Positions 21,423 through 30,541 are shown, numbered from the stretch's first letter. The stretch is 64,000 nucleotides of DNA from ZC4RG42 sp036676355 (GCA_036676355.1 JAKFDA010000018.1:10630-74629), one strand, 5' to 3'. Made by a program: numbers and translations. Notes: a model not told the origin generated them from the sequence alone.

Positions 21423-22040
21423 CTAGTAAAAGCGAAAACCGTAAACGGTGCCGAATGTGGTGGCACTGCGCTCGGCCTCCGGGCCTTCAGGCAGGCCCGT
21501 ACCGAAACGGTGGTCGAAGCCCAGTATGGTCGAGACGTAGTGATTGCGCCCGAAGTTATAGCGCCACGATAGTCGAAAGCCTGCGCCCGGTTCCACACTT
21601 TCCCCGGCGCTGAAGGCGAATGGATTGTTTTCGCTGAAATTCGGATCGCCGGGCGCGCGGACGCTGACGCCGCCATCGATGCTGATGCGATGTTTGCGGT
21701 TCAGGTTCAAACCGTAACTTGCGCCCATATCGAGCCACGTGGCGCGCTCCGCCTCGTCGTCTCGATGTAATGCGGAACCGATCGTCCAGTTGCCCATCTG
21801 ATAGCCGACATAGGCGCCGCTTTGTGGCACCAGTCGTAAGCCCGCACCGTAACCGCGCGCGCGATCGGCGTTCAAACCGGTGCCATTCAGCGGCGCGACG
21901 AACAGTCCTTGCGCATCCTCGTCTTCCGCCGCCGACATCCCGGGCGCGACTTGGCCGCCCAACGTCTGCGCATCGGCGGGCGGCGCCTGCATAAACGCGG
22001 TACACGCAATAGCGAGGGTCAGGATCGATATTCTGTTCAT
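21423..22040 (-). CDS. Putative outer-membrane beta-barrel protein
   Basis: This 205-residue protein begins with a clear signal peptide (MNRISILTLAIACTAFMQAPPADAQ in two stretches: MNRISILTLAIACTAF, then MQAPPADAQ). The remainder alternates hydrophobic and polar residues, with strand-like segments such as YVGYQMGNWTIGSAL and SWRYNFGRNHYVSTILGF. It ends in an aromatic-terminated YGFRFY, as outer-membrane proteins recognised by the Bam machinery do. GGAG lies six bases before the ATG. The specific role is unknown. It diverges from rpiA. Confidence 0.7.
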   Translation of the reverse strand: MNRISILTLAIACTAFMQAPPADAQTLGGQVAPGMSAAEDEDAQGLFVAPLNGTGLNADRARGYGAGLRLVPQSGAYVGYQMGNWTIGSALHRDDEAERATWLDMGASYGLNLNRKHRISIDGGVSVRAPGDPNFSENNPFAFSAGESVEPGAGFRLSWRYNFGRNHYVSTILGFDHRFGTGLPEGPEAERSATTFGTVYGFRFY

Positions 22041-22181
22041 GCGCGGCTCCGGCAGAAGCACTGGGATTCGATTGTAAGACAGCTGTAGCCGAGATAATGA
22101 AAACAAGTTTGGCAAAGCAAGCAAGTGGCCCGGTTGCGGGACTAGAATTCGTTGAACAATCGACTTTGTCGGAACATTGCC

Positions 22182-22844
22182 ATGACCCAGGATGAATTGA
22201 AGCGCGCGGTGGCGCTCGAAGCGATCAAATATGTGGTGGAGGACGCCGTGATCGGCGTCGGTACCGGTTCGACCGCAAATTATTTCATCGAGGAACTGGC
22301 GAAAATAAAAGGCCGCATTCGCGGCGCGGTCGCAAGCTCCGAGCAGACCGCCGATCGCCTGCGCGCGCACAGAATCGATATCTGCGATTTGAACAGCGTG
22401 AACGAGTTGCCGGTCTATATCGACGGCGCCGACGAAATCACGCCGCACTTCGCCATGATCAAGGGTGGCGGCGGTGCGCTGACGCGCGAAAAAATAGTGG
22501 CGGCGGTGGCGCAACAGTTCGTCTGCATCGCCGATCAAAGCAAGCTGGTGAACGTGCTAGGTGCGTTTCCGCTGCCGGTCGAGGTTATTCCGATGGCGCG
22601 CTCGTATGTGGCGCGCGAACTGGTGCGGCTGGGCGGCCGCCCGCAATTGCGCGAAGGCTTCAAGACCGATAACGGCAACATCATTCTGGATATTTCCGGG
22701 CTCGACATTCTCAATCCAGTCGAACTCGAAGCCGAGATCAACAATATTGCCGGCGTTGTCACATGCGGCTTGTTTGCCCGGCGCGGCGCCGACGTGCTGT
22801 TGTTGGGCACGCCGTCCGGCGTCGAAACGAAGCGCAGAGGTTGA
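22182..22844 (+). CDS. rpiA: Ribose-5-phosphate isomerase A
   Basis: RpiA interconverts ribose 5-phosphate and ribulose 5-phosphate in the pentose phosphate pathway. Family motifs are visible: [15 protein letters not shown] for phosphate binding, DGADEI with the catalytic acid, and [11 protein letters not shown] with the conserved lysine. ATG 22182 gives 220 residues, matching the family; an in-frame TTG 30 bases upstream lacks support. phoU follows after 67 bp on the same strand. Confidence 0.96.
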   Translation: MTQDELKRAVALEAIKYVVEDAVIGVGTGSTANYFIEELAKIKGRIRGAVASSEQTADRLRAHRIDICDLNSVNELPVYIDGADEITPHFAMIKGGGGALTREKIVAAVAQQFVCIADQSKLVNVLGAFPLPVEVIPMARSYVARELVRLGGRPQLREGFKTDNGNIILDISGLDILNPVELEAEINNIAGVVTCGLFARRGADVLLLGTPSGVETKRRG

Positions 22845-22911
22845 GCGGCGGACATGCCCGCCCACGACGCGATCCCGCTGTTATGCTAACGGGTTCGTAG
22901 AGGAGGAAGTC

Positions 22912-23613
22912 ATGTCGGAACACACGTCCAAGCAGTTCGACACGGAGTTGGAGACTGTCCGCACGCGTGTGCTGCAAATGGGCGGTCTGGTGGAAGAGCA
23001 GATTCAGCGCGCGATCGATGCCCTGAGCAGCGGCAACATGGACGAGATCGAGCGGGTCAAGCAGAACGACCATCGCGTCAACGCCATGGAAGTCGAGCTG
23101 GACGAAGCCTGCAGCCACATCATCGCGCGCCGCCAGCCAGCCGCCGGCGACTTGCGACTTATCATCGCCGTGGTGAAAACCATCACCGATCTGGAGCGCA
23201 TCGGCGACGAAGCGGAAAAGATCGCGCGCATGGCGAAGCTCATCCACGAGGCCGAGCGGCTGCATATGCCGCGCGTCGATCTGCAGCATGTCGCAAATCT
23301 TGCGATCGCCATGCTGCGCAGTGCGCTCGATACCTTCGCGCGCCTAGATTCAAAGGCGGCGCAGCGCGTCGTTCAACAGGACGAGGCGGTGGACAGCGAG
23401 TTTCGCTCCATTCTGCGCGAGCTCATCACCTTCATGATGGAAGACCCGCGCACCATCAGTCGCTGCCTGGAGGTGCTCTTCGTCGCCAAGGCGCTGGAGC
23501 GGATCGGCGATCACTCCAAGAACATGGCCGAGTATGTGATCTATATGGTCGAAGGTCGCGATGTGCGCCACATGCGCAGCGCGGAATTCGACGAGGCGGA
23601 AGACGGTTTGTAA
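22912..23613 (+). CDS. phoU: Phosphate-specific transport system accessory protein PhoU
   Basis: PhoU is a cytoplasmic, metal-binding, two-repeat helical protein that signals phosphate sufficiency from the Pst transporter to PhoR and PhoB. Both repeats show the conserved helix signature: TITDLERIGDEAEKIARMA in the first and AKALERIGDHSKNMAEYV in the second. It has 233 residues. GGAGG precedes the ATG. No pst or phoBR gene occurs in the window, so PhoU is detached from its usual operon here. Confidence 0.95.
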   Translation: MSEHTSKQFDTELETVRTRVLQMGGLVEEQIQRAIDALSSGNMDEIERVKQNDHRVNAMEVELDEACSHIIARRQPAAGDLRLIIAVVKTITDLERIGDEAEKIARMAKLIHEAERLHMPRVDLQHVANLAIAMLRSALDTFARLDSKAAQRVVQQDEAVDSEFRSILRELITFMMEDPRTISRCLEVLFVAKALERIGDHSKNMAEYVIYMVEGRDVRHMRSAEFDEAEDGL

Positions 23614-23617
23614 GGAA

Positions 23618-23646
23618 ACGATACCTCGCCATCGACGAGGTATCGT
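23618..23646 (+). terminator. Bidirectional hairpin between phoU and yggX
   Basis: ACGATACCTC/GAGGTATCGT is a perfect 10-bp stem with a 9-nt loop, starting four bases after the phoU stop and ending just before the yggX stop on the other strand. Confidence 0.65.
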
Positions 23647-23652
23647 CTGCCG

Positions 23653-23925
23653 TCACTTCGTCGGCGGAACGTAGCCTGCTGCGACATCGGCGCCGGCGCC
23701 GAAGAAGTGATTCTCCATTTGCTGGGCGAGGTATTGCCTCGCTTTCGGGTCGGCCAGGCTGAGTCGATTCTCGTTGATGAGCATGGTCTGGTGGCGCACC
23801 CATTCCTGCCATGCTTCCTTGGATACGCTGGCATAAATGCGTTTGCCGAGTTCGCCCGGTACGGGCGGAAAATCGAGGCCTTCGGCTTCGCGGCCGAGTT
23901 TGATGCATTGAACGGTACGGGCCAT
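23653..23925 (-). CDS. yggX: Fe(II)-trafficking / oxidative damage protection protein YggX
   Basis: YggX is a small cytoplasmic protein that protects iron-sulfur clusters from oxidants and is thought to handle labile Fe(II). The sequence has the conserved [21 protein letters not shown] start with the cysteine at residue 7, then [16 protein letters not shown] and the C-terminal MENHFFG. It has 90 residues, a normal length. GGAG lies seven bases before the ATG. argA is upstream on the same strand. Confidence 0.95.
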   Translation of the reverse strand: MARTVQCIKLGREAEGLDFPPVPGELGKRIYASVSKEAWQEWVRHQTMLINENRLSLADPKARQYLAQQMENHFFGAGADVAAGYVPPTK

Positions 23926-23979
23926 ACATAACTCCGAGCGGTAAAGGGTCGTGGCTGCTTCGGCAGCCTTGGTGCGATT

Positions 23980-25299
23980 CTAGCGTAGCGCCTTCACCAG
24001 AACTTTCGAACGGCGCTGCCAGTTGTAAAGCGCGCGTTTTTCTTCCGGCAGAATATCGATCGATTCTTCCCGGTAGCCGCGCTCGATGAACCAGTGCGCG
24101 GTGCGTGTCGTCAGCAGGAACAGCCGGTCCATGCCGAGGCGGCGCGCCTGCTGTTCGATCGCCTGCATGAGTTTCTCGCCATGACCGAGACTCTGGTATT
24201 CCGGGCGGATGGCAAGACAGGCGAGCTCGCCCGCGTGCGCTGCGGGAAAGGGGTACAGCGCGGCACAGCCCACCACCCGCTGATCGTGCTCGAGCACGGT
24301 GAAGCGGCCGATCTCCTGCTCCAGCAATTCCCGGCCCCGGCGCACGAGCGTACCGTCGGCCTCCAGCGGTTCGATCAATTGCAGGACCCCGCCGACGTCG
24401 TCGATGGTCGCGGGGCGGACGCGTTCGAGCTTGTCCGCGGTCACCATGCAGCCCGAACCTTCATGGGTGAACAGTTCGATCAGCAGCGCACCGTCGGTCT
24501 TGCGGGTGATGACGTGGGCGCGCGGCACGCCGCCGCGGACGGCCTCCACAGCGTGGGAGAGATAGAGGCGGGTATCGGGCGTCAGTTGAGTCGACGTATC
24601 GAGCAGCCGCTGCGCTTCATGCGCCGACAGCTCGGGTGCCGGTTCGTTGTCGGCGTCGTGCACCATTTCATCGGTGAAGAAAATCAGTTTGCTGGCCTTC
24701 AGGGCTTGCGCAGTGGCGACGGCGACGTCTTCCGTCGACAGATTGAACACTTCGCCGGTCGGGGAATAACCGATGGGCGAGACGATCACGATGTTGTTGG
24801 CGTCGAGGCAGCCGATGATTGCCGGCGCGTCGATCTTGCGGACCATGCCGGTGTGCTGGTAATCGACGCCGTCGCAGACGCCGATCGGCCGCGCGGTGAT
24901 GAAATTACCCGACACGGTGTTGATCACGCCGCCGGCCATGGGTGTGTTCGGCAAGCCGAGAGACAGCAGCGCATCGATCTCCACGCGTAACAGGCCGACC
25001 GCCTCCTTCACGCAATCCAGCGCGACGGGGTCGGTGATGCGCAGCCCCTTGTGATAGGCCGACTTGGCGTTGCGTTGTGCCAGTTGCGATTCGATCTGCG
25101 GGCGGGAGCCATGCACCAGCACCAGCCGGATGCCGGCGCTGTGCAACAGATTGAGATCGTGCGCGAGGGCGACGAATTGCCCTTCGTCGACCAATTCGCC
25201 GCCGAACGCGACGACAAAGGTGCAGCCGCGAAAGGCGTGGAAGAAAGGGGCGACGGAGCGGAACCAGGATACGAACTTGTCGTCCGGTAGGGCCGGCAT
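23980..25299 (-). CDS. argA: Amino-acid N-acetyltransferase (N-acetylglutamate synthase)
   Basis: ArgA acetylates glutamate with acetyl-CoA, the first step of arginine synthesis, and is normally inhibited by arginine. An N-terminal amino-acid-kinase-like domain (about 1-285, FVVAFGGELVDEG) is followed by a GNAT domain (about 290-439) with the acetyl-CoA motif RPEYQSLGHGEKLM. The 439-residue two-domain form is the classical ArgA. The 3' end lies 54 bp from yggX. Start by homology at FVSWFRSVAPFFHAFRG. Confidence 0.95.
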   Translation of the reverse strand: MPALPDDKFVSWFRSVAPFFHAFRGCTFVVAFGGELVDEGQFVALAHDLNLLHSAGIRLVLVHGSRPQIESQLAQRNAKSAYHKGLRITDPVALDCVKEAVGLLRVEIDALLSLGLPNTPMAGGVINTVSGNFITARPIGVCDGVDYQHTGMVRKIDAPAIIGCLDANNIVIVSPIGYSPTGEVFNLSTEDVAVATAQALKASKLIFFTDEMVHDADNEPAPELSAHEAQRLLDTSTQLTPDTRLYLSHAVEAVRGGVPRAHVITRKTDGALLIELFTHEGSGCMVTADKLERVRPATIDDVGGVLQLIEPLEADGTLVRRGRELLEQEIGRFTVLEHDQRVVGCAALYPFPAAHAGELACLAIRPEYQSLGHGEKLMQAIEQQARRLGMDRLFLLTTRTAHWFIERGYREESIDILPEEKRALYNWQRRSKVLVKALR

Positions 25300-25404
25300 A
25301 TCGTTATGTGCAGAGTCCGAGCGGAACGCTAGTCTACCCGCAAGCGCCCGAGCGTTGCGATGGCGAAGACAAGCGGCGCCGCCGAATGCCTCCGCGCGAG
25401 GCGC

Positions 25405-26151
25405 TCAGCAGTCGCCCCACAACGCCTGGATCGCCGCAAGCGCGGCGAGCGGAGCGGTTTCGGTTCGCAGTATGCGCGGGCCGAAGCGAACAGCCGTGAA
25501 CCCGGCAGCAAGCGCAAGCATGTGTTCGTCCGGCGCAAGGCCGCCTTCCGGGCCGATGAGCAGCGTGACGCGTTGAGGCACGGGTAGCGCGCGCAGATTG
25601 AGTATGCCGTCGGGGGAGAGCAGCAGACGTGGCCCATCTTCCGGCAGGCGGGTGAGCAGATCCGTGAACGCGACGCCCGGCTCCACCGCTGGAATCGTAT
25701 TGCGCCCGCATTGTTCGCATGCGGCGATCACCACATTCTGCCAATGCATCTGGCGGCGTTCCTGCCGTTCGTTGGACAGGCGCACGATCGAGCGCGAGGT
25801 CACCACCGGTTGAATGACCGCCGCGCCAAGTTCGGTCGCCTTCTGCAACACCAGATCCATGCGATCGCTGGCGCAAATGCCCTGCAGGAGTCGAACTTCG
25901 AGAGGCGATTCGCGGTCGATTACGGTGTGTCGACCGACCTCGGCAAGCGTGGCGCGCTTGCTGATCAGCGTGAGCGTTGCCTCCCACTCGGTGCCGTCGC
26001 CGTTGAAGAATGTGACTGGGTCGCCGACGCGCAGACGCAGCGCCTGTACGTGGCGCGCTGCGCGTTCGGGTAACTCGATGGTCGCGCCGGGCGACAGCGG
26101 GCCGTCGTGGTAGAGGCGCGGAATCCGGCCGGTGGTGGAGATGTCGTTCAT
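25405..26151 (-). CDS. rsmE: 16S rRNA (uracil1498-N3)-methyltransferase
   Basis: RsmE is a SPOUT-class methyltransferase that modifies U1498 of 16S rRNA. Signatures include RIPRLYHDGPL at the start with the PUA-like domain, the trefoil-knot segment LLIGPEGGLAPDE, and FGPRILRTETA at the C-terminus. It has 248 residues, matching the family. The ATG at 26151 is used; the codon before it is TTG. It lies in the same direction as argA with a 105-bp gap. Confidence 0.95.
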   Translation of the reverse strand: MNDISTTGRIPRLYHDGPLSPGATIELPERAARHVQALRLRVGDPVTFFNGDGTEWEATLTLISKRATLAEVGRHTVIDRESPLEVRLLQGICASDRMDLVLQKATELGAAVIQPVVTSRSIVRLSNERQERRQMHWQNVVIAACEQCGRNTIPAVEPGVAFTDLLTRLPEDGPRLLLSPDGILNLRALPVPQRVTLLIGPEGGLAPDEHMLALAAGFTAVRFGPRILRTETAPLAALAAIQALWGDC

Positions 26152-26289
26152 CAATTCAGAGCGCGGATGCGCGCGTGGTCGCGCGTGCGAGTGCTTGCCG
26201 TTAATCTTGTGAATTTTCTGATCGAGTGCCGCAGGGGTGCGAGTGCGGGCTACTGTACCTCAGGCGGACCGGTCTGACGGAGAGAATCC

Positions 26290-26844
26290 ATGGCATTGCA
26301 ATCATCCAGGGTGTGCGATTTCGGCTGGCGCGCGGTGGATTTCGATTTGCCGGGCGTGGACGGCAGGCGCTATACGCTGGCCGACGTGCGTGGCCGGAAC
26401 GGGCTGCTCGTCATGTTCATCTGCAATCATTGCCCGTACGTCAAAGCCGTGCGCGAGCGCATCGTACGCGACTGCACGGATTTGACGCCGCTGGGTGTCG
26501 GCGCCATTGCCATCAGCGCCAACGATCCGACCGATTATCCGGAGGATTCGTTCGACAACATGCGCCGGGTCGCGCAGGAGGCCGGCTTTTCGTTTCCCTA
26601 CGTGCTCGATGAAACGCAAGCGGTGGCGAAGGCGTATGGCGCGGTGTGTACGCCCGAGTTCTTTGGTTTCAACGCGCAGCTCGAGCTGCAGTATCACGGC
26701 CGTCTGGACGAATCCGGTCGCGAGGCCAAACCGAATGTGCGGCGTGAACTGTATGAGGCGATGCGTCAGATCGCCGCAACCGGTCGCGGGCCGGAAGATC
26801 AGGTCGCCGCGATCGGCTGTTCGATCAAATGGATCAAGGAATAG
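26290..26844 (+). CDS. Thioredoxin-fold protein (AhpC/TSA-redoxin family)
   Basis: This is a 184-residue cytoplasmic redoxin without a signal peptide. The active-site motif is CNHCPYV near residue 41, preceded by FICN, typical of a poorly characterised thioredoxin-like family that keeps a CxxC. Later features, such as the region around GAVCTPEFFGF with its cis-proline loop, fit the fold. GGAGAGAAT precedes the ATG. It diverges from rsmE. Its substrate is unknown. Confidence 0.85.
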   Translation: MALQSSRVCDFGWRAVDFDLPGVDGRRYTLADVRGRNGLLVMFICNHCPYVKAVRERIVRDCTDLTPLGVGAIAISANDPTDYPEDSFDNMRRVAQEAGFSFPYVLDETQAVAKAYGAVCTPEFFGFNAQLELQYHGRLDESGREAKPNVRRELYEAMRQIAATGRGPEDQVAAIGCSIKWIKE

Positions 26845-26874
26845 CGTACGAACGTCGCCCGGCTTCCCGTGCGA

Positions 26875-29139
26875 CTATGCCTTCGCGGACTGCTCCGCCA
26901 CGATGGCGCCGAAGGCGCGATCGATCAACGCTTCCATCTCTTCCACTATGCGGGCTTGGCCTTGTTGCAGCGCCGCCGCCAGGGTCTCCGGCGAGTATTT
27001 GCGCGCACCGGCCGTGGACGTGAACAGCAGGATGGTCTGTTTCGGGCTGACCCACGAAAGCTTGCAGCGGACCGGCTCGTCAGCGTCTTCGGTGAATTCC
27101 ACGATGGCACCCCGCTCCAGGGACTTGGCGGTATGCACCAGCAGATCGTCGACGTCGAATCCGCCGTGCGTCGCATCGGCCGGATCGACTTCGGCATCAT
27201 CGGATTCCGTGCCCGCTGCGGCCGCAACGGACGGCGTTTCGGCATCGGGTACCGCCGTATCGCCGGAGCGACTCAATGTCTTGGCGTGCCTGACCGCTGC
27301 GGTGTGGGTCTGCATCAGCTGGTTGAAAAAAACCTTGCGGGCGTCCGCCGGCATGGCAATGGTGTTCATGCCGTAAAGCAGTCCCCGCATCAGTTGCGGC
27401 AGCAAGCCGGCGAGGCGTTGCACGTCAGCGCTCTTCAGCGGCCCCACGCTCCATATCAACGTCTGCGCAATCTCGACCCCTTCGCTCCGTTGCGCCGCGC
27501 CCTGATCGTCATCCGAGCGCGCCTGCGCCAGTACGGGCGCCCACCAGTTGTACAGGAATTCGCGTACATAGCCGGGCGTGTGGCGGGTCAGATGACGACG
27601 GATTTCGGCGCGCGCCTCGCTTTCGGCCAGTTGCGCCTCTTCCTCCCGGGCGAGCGTGACCTTGGTCGTTTCGACGATGTCGCGCTGTGCGTGCGTCGAC
27701 GTGCCGATGAGCGCTTCGAGCTGTTCGTGCGCCGCCTCGAACACCGCGAGGTCGTCGGCGAACGCGTTGATCGCCTGGCTGGTAATGGCGCGCAGGCCGG
27801 CGAGAAAATCGGACTCCGCGCTGGTGTCGATTTCGGGATCCTGCGCGGCGCTGGCGATGCGATCCATCAGGCGACGCATGGGGTGCTGACGGCGCGCGAA
27901 GAAGGTGCGATCCAGCAGCGCGGCTTTCACGGCGATGATCTGCAGGCGCGAGATTTCGGCCTTGACGGTGTCCGGCACATCCTCGTCGTTGAGGATGTAA
28001 TCGAACACCATGGTCACCAGTTCGATGGTGAGCTGGTCGAGCGGATGGCTTTGGCTGCGCACCTGCTGGTCGAGCGATGCGAGCCAGTCGATCGGAATGG
28101 CGTGCGCGCCGGTTACGGCCATATTGGCTTGCAGGGTCGACAGCGTCGACAGCAGCGCCGGCGTGACTGGCGTGTCCATGATCTTGTCGAGGTGGTAGCT
28201 GCCGGGGTCGGCGAACATGCGCGCGGCCTGCTGCCGTGCGGCGGGCGGTCCGCTCATCACGCCGGCCAGCAGCGCCGACAGATCGAGCGGCATCGACATT
28301 GACATGGCCGGGTTCAGCGGCGCACTCACGCCCATCCCGCTCGCCGGCGCAAGTTGCGAGAGATTCATCATCTGGCTGGTATGCATAGCCTGACTGGTGG
28401 CGAGCATCTGGCTGAGCCCCATGGGCTGACTGACATCCAGCCGATCCGCGGCGCGCTGCACATGGTGCTTGATGCGCGGCAGGACATGATGCGCGATCAG
28501 ATTCTGGTTGACGTCGGCGTAGACCGTGCCGATACCGGTCGCGACGTAAGGCTGCACGGCGGCCAGCAGGGAACGCTTGACGGCGAAGTCGCCCGGAATT
28601 TTGGCGCAGGCTTGCTTGAGCGCCTTGAATATGGCGTCGGGAGACAGCGGATTACCCTCATCATCGAGCGATTCGCGTGCCAGCAGATGACCAAAGCGGG
28701 CCTGAATGCCGAGCATTTGATCGGGATCGAGCCGGTTTCTTGTTTTGCGCGCGAGTTCGTTGATGGCCAGGTCCTCCTCGATCGTGCTGTCGTCGACGAG
28801 CGCGAGGCTGTCGATGTCGAGTTCCTGGGATGCCTTCTGCATCGCGCCTGGAGCGTGCGTACGCTGTTCGTACAGCTCGGCAAAGCAGCGATCGAAGGTT
28901 TTCAGGATTTCCTCGCGATGCGCACGTACTTGCGCCATCGCTTCGAGCAGCACCTGCTGTTCGGTGGCATCGGCGGCTTCGCCGGCCAGCGCGAAGAGAT
29001 CGTTTTCGACCTTGCCGAGCGCCTCGGCGATGATTCCACTCAACTTGTTGCATGCCATCGCCTTGCATTGACTGAGCAGGGCCTTCGCCGCCGCCGGCGG
29101 CCGAGCGCTCTCAGCGGGCTGAGCGAATGACGTGTCCAT
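26875..29139 (-). CDS. DUF1631 family protein with tandem SQ hexapeptides
   Basis: This is a 754-residue protein of the DUF1631 family, common in betaproteobacteria and gammaproteobacteria and without an established function. It is rich in helices and charged residues and has no signal peptide. The last 130 residues (W-V-S-P-x-x-T-I-L-L-F pattern, around VRCKLSWVSPKQTILLF) resemble the end of other family members. Residues about 236-265 are five tandem six-residue repeats of the form xSQxMx. ATG 29139 is preferred because GAGG lies seven bases upstream; in-frame codons continue further upstream without a good RBS. Confidence 0.8.
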   Translation of the reverse strand: MDTSFAQPAESARPPAAAKALLSQCKAMACNKLSGIIAEALGKVENDLFALAGEAADATEQQVLLEAMAQVRAHREEILKTFDRCFAELYEQRTHAPGAMQKASQELDIDSLALVDDSTIEEDLAINELARKTRNRLDPDQMLGIQARFGHLLARESLDDEGNPLSPDAIFKALKQACAKIPGDFAVKRSLLAAVQPYVATGIGTVYADVNQNLIAHHVLPRIKHHVQRAADRLDVSQPMGLSQMLATSQAMHTSQMMNLSQLAPASGMGVSAPLNPAMSMSMPLDLSALLAGVMSGPPAARQQAARMFADPGSYHLDKIMDTPVTPALLSTLSTLQANMAVTGAHAIPIDWLASLDQQVRSQSHPLDQLTIELVTMVFDYILNDEDVPDTVKAEISRLQIIAVKAALLDRTFFARRQHPMRRLMDRIASAAQDPEIDTSAESDFLAGLRAITSQAINAFADDLAVFEAAHEQLEALIGTSTHAQRDIVETTKVTLAREEEAQLAESEARAEIRRHLTRHTPGYVREFLYNWWAPVLAQARSDDDQGAAQRSEGVEIAQTLIWSVGPLKSADVQRLAGLLPQLMRGLLYGMNTIAMPADARKVFFNQLMQTHTAAVRHAKTLSRSGDTAVPDAETPSVAAAAGTESDDAEVDPADATHGGFDVDDLLVHTAKSLERGAIVEFTEDADEPVRCKLSWVSPKQTILLFTSTAGARKYSPETLAAALQQGQARIVEEMEALIDRAFGAIVAEQSAKA
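28345..28434 (-). repeat. Five tandem hexapeptide repeats inside the DUF1631 gene
   Basis: On the minus strand this 90-bp stretch encodes five consecutive six-residue units, each with Ser-Gln at positions 2-3 and mostly Met or Leu at position 4 or 5, for example LSQMLA and TSQAMH. Codons differ between units, so the repeat is kept at the protein level rather than by recent DNA duplication. Confidence 0.75.
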
Positions 29140-29284
29140 ACGCGGGCCTCGAATGTCGCCGGCACGCCGGACAGCCGTAGCCGGCAAGGCGTGCATGCGA
29201 CTGAAATCGTCTTCAACCGGACCCATCCCACGGTAGACGTAACCGCGGGGCCGGCAATGCGTTCGTGTTGTTCTTGTCTCTGCG

Positions 29285-29309
29285 CCGACTATGCCATGCG
29301 CATAGTCGG
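29285..29309. promoter_or_regulatory. Perfect dyad upstream of the DUF1631 gene
   Basis: CCGACTATG and CATAGTCGG are perfect 9-bp arms separated by 7 bp, about 145 bp upstream of the DUF1631 start. This could be an operator or the stem of an untranslated leader. The surrounding 29140-29440 stretch shows no gene. Confidence 0.4.
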
Positions 29310-29458
29310 ACCGGCGGCGAGCGAGACGGGGCCGTGACATTCCGCACAATTTCCGTGTGCGCCGAGAAAAATTCGGATGCCCTTTCGGACTGGCCATTCT
29401 GTCCTGGTCATCGCCGAAAAACGGAAGCTTCATGAAATCCGACTGTTATAATCGCCGC

Positions 29459-29595
29459 CACTTGCGGCACGGGGAAGGAGTCGCGGGTAAAAATCGCCAC
29501 AGCGCGGTGGGTCTCGAGTAATGAAGGCCGTACGCCGCATCCAATAAGGAAAAAACCTTCCTGCCTACGGGCGTTCTCCGCACGGGAGCATCGAG
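29459..29595 (+). ncRNA. Candidate structured leader RNA of the FAH-family gene
   Basis: A TATAAT box at 29447-29452 would start a transcript near 29459. The leader can fold with TGCGG (29463-29467) on CCGCA (29578-29582), GGAAGG (29473-29478) on CCTTCC (29556-29561), GCGGTG (29504-29509) on CGCCGC (29533-29538), and a GCC-TACG-GGC tetraloop hairpin (29563-29572). AAGG (29546-29549) competes for the same CCTT. It matches no RNA family I recognise, and no -35 box is evident. Confidence 0.35.
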
Positions 29596-30447
29596 ATGAA
29601 ACTGTGCCGCTACGGCAAGAACGGATATGAAAAGCCGGGCATGATCGATTCCCAAGGCCAGTTGCGCGACTTGTCGGGAGTGATCCAGCGCATCGATCAG
29701 GACACGCTGGCGCCGAGAAATCTGGGCAAACTGGCACGCATCCGTCCCGAGTCGCTGCCGCTGGTCCGTAACGATCCGCGTTTCGGTGTGCCCTACACGG
29801 GCATCAGCAAGTTCATTGGCATCGGGTTGAACTACGTTGATCACGCGGCCGAAGCGGGCCTCAACAGGCCGCTCGAGCCGATTGCGTTCATGAAAGCGAC
29901 CACCGCCATCAGCGGCCCGAACGACGACATCGTCCAGCCGAACGGCTCGACCAAACTGGACTGGGAAGTCGAACTGGGCGTCGTGATCGGTACGCGCGCA
30001 CGGAACGTCAGCGAAGAAAAGGCGCTTGGCCACGTGGCCGGCTACTGCATCGTCAATGATGTGTCCGAGCGCGGTTGGCAGTTCTCCACCAGTCAGTGGG
30101 ACAAAGGCAAGGGCGCCGACAGCTTCGGGCCCATCGGCCCCTGGCTCGTCACGACGGACGAGATTTCGGATCCGCAAACGCTGGAATTGATTCTCGACGT
30201 CAATGGCGAGCAGATGCAACTGGCCAATACGCGCGATATGATTTTCTCCGTTGCGCACATCGTTTCCCACTTGAGCCGGTACATGACGTTGTTGCCGGGA
30301 GATATCATTACCACCGGTACCCCGGCCGGTTCGGGCATGGGACACAAGCCCGAACCGCTTTATTTGAAGCCCGGCGATGTGGTGACGTTGGGCATTCAAG
30401 GCCTGGGCGAGCAGCGCCAGAAGGTGGTCGCGGCGCCGCAGAGGTGA
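29596..30447 (+). CDS. Fumarylacetoacetate hydrolase (FAH) family protein
   Basis: This is a 283-residue enzyme of the FAH superfamily, which hydrolyses or hydrates 2-oxo acids with a bound divalent metal. Family motifs are present: FIGIGLNYVDHAAEAG around residue 75, the metal-binding glutamates in DWEVELGVVIG, and TGTPAGSGMG near the end. The substrate cannot be read from sequence; relatives act as ureidoglycolate lyase, 2-hydroxyhepta-dienedioate isomerase or acylpyruvase. GGGAG precedes the ATG. A structured leader lies upstream and dadA lies downstream after a terminator. Confidence 0.88.
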   Translation: MKLCRYGKNGYEKPGMIDSQGQLRDLSGVIQRIDQDTLAPRNLGKLARIRPESLPLVRNDPRFGVPYTGISKFIGIGLNYVDHAAEAGLNRPLEPIAFMKATTAISGPNDDIVQPNGSTKLDWEVELGVVIGTRARNVSEEKALGHVAGYCIVNDVSERGWQFSTSQWDKGKGADSFGPIGPWLVTTDEISDPQTLELILDVNGEQMQLANTRDMIFSVAHIVSHLSRYMTLLPGDIITTGTPAGSGMGHKPEPLYLKPGDVVTLGIQGLGEQRQKVVAAPQR

Positions 30448-30513
30448 CAACGCTTGACCGCTGTCAGTCGCGGCGGCTAGATTGGGCAGTGAAGGGTGTT
30501 TAAGACACCGATA

Positions 30514-30541
30514 AAAGGGGTTGGGGGAGCCTGACCCCTTT
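30514..30541 (+). terminator. Rho-independent terminator after the FAH-family gene
   Basis: AAAGGGGT/ACCCCTTT stem with a 12-nt loop, followed by GTTGTTT, 67 bp after the FAH stop. Confidence 0.75.

Noticed and set aside
29459..29595. 6S RNA
   Set aside because: The leader is too short and lacks the large central bubble and conserved flanks of 6S RNA.
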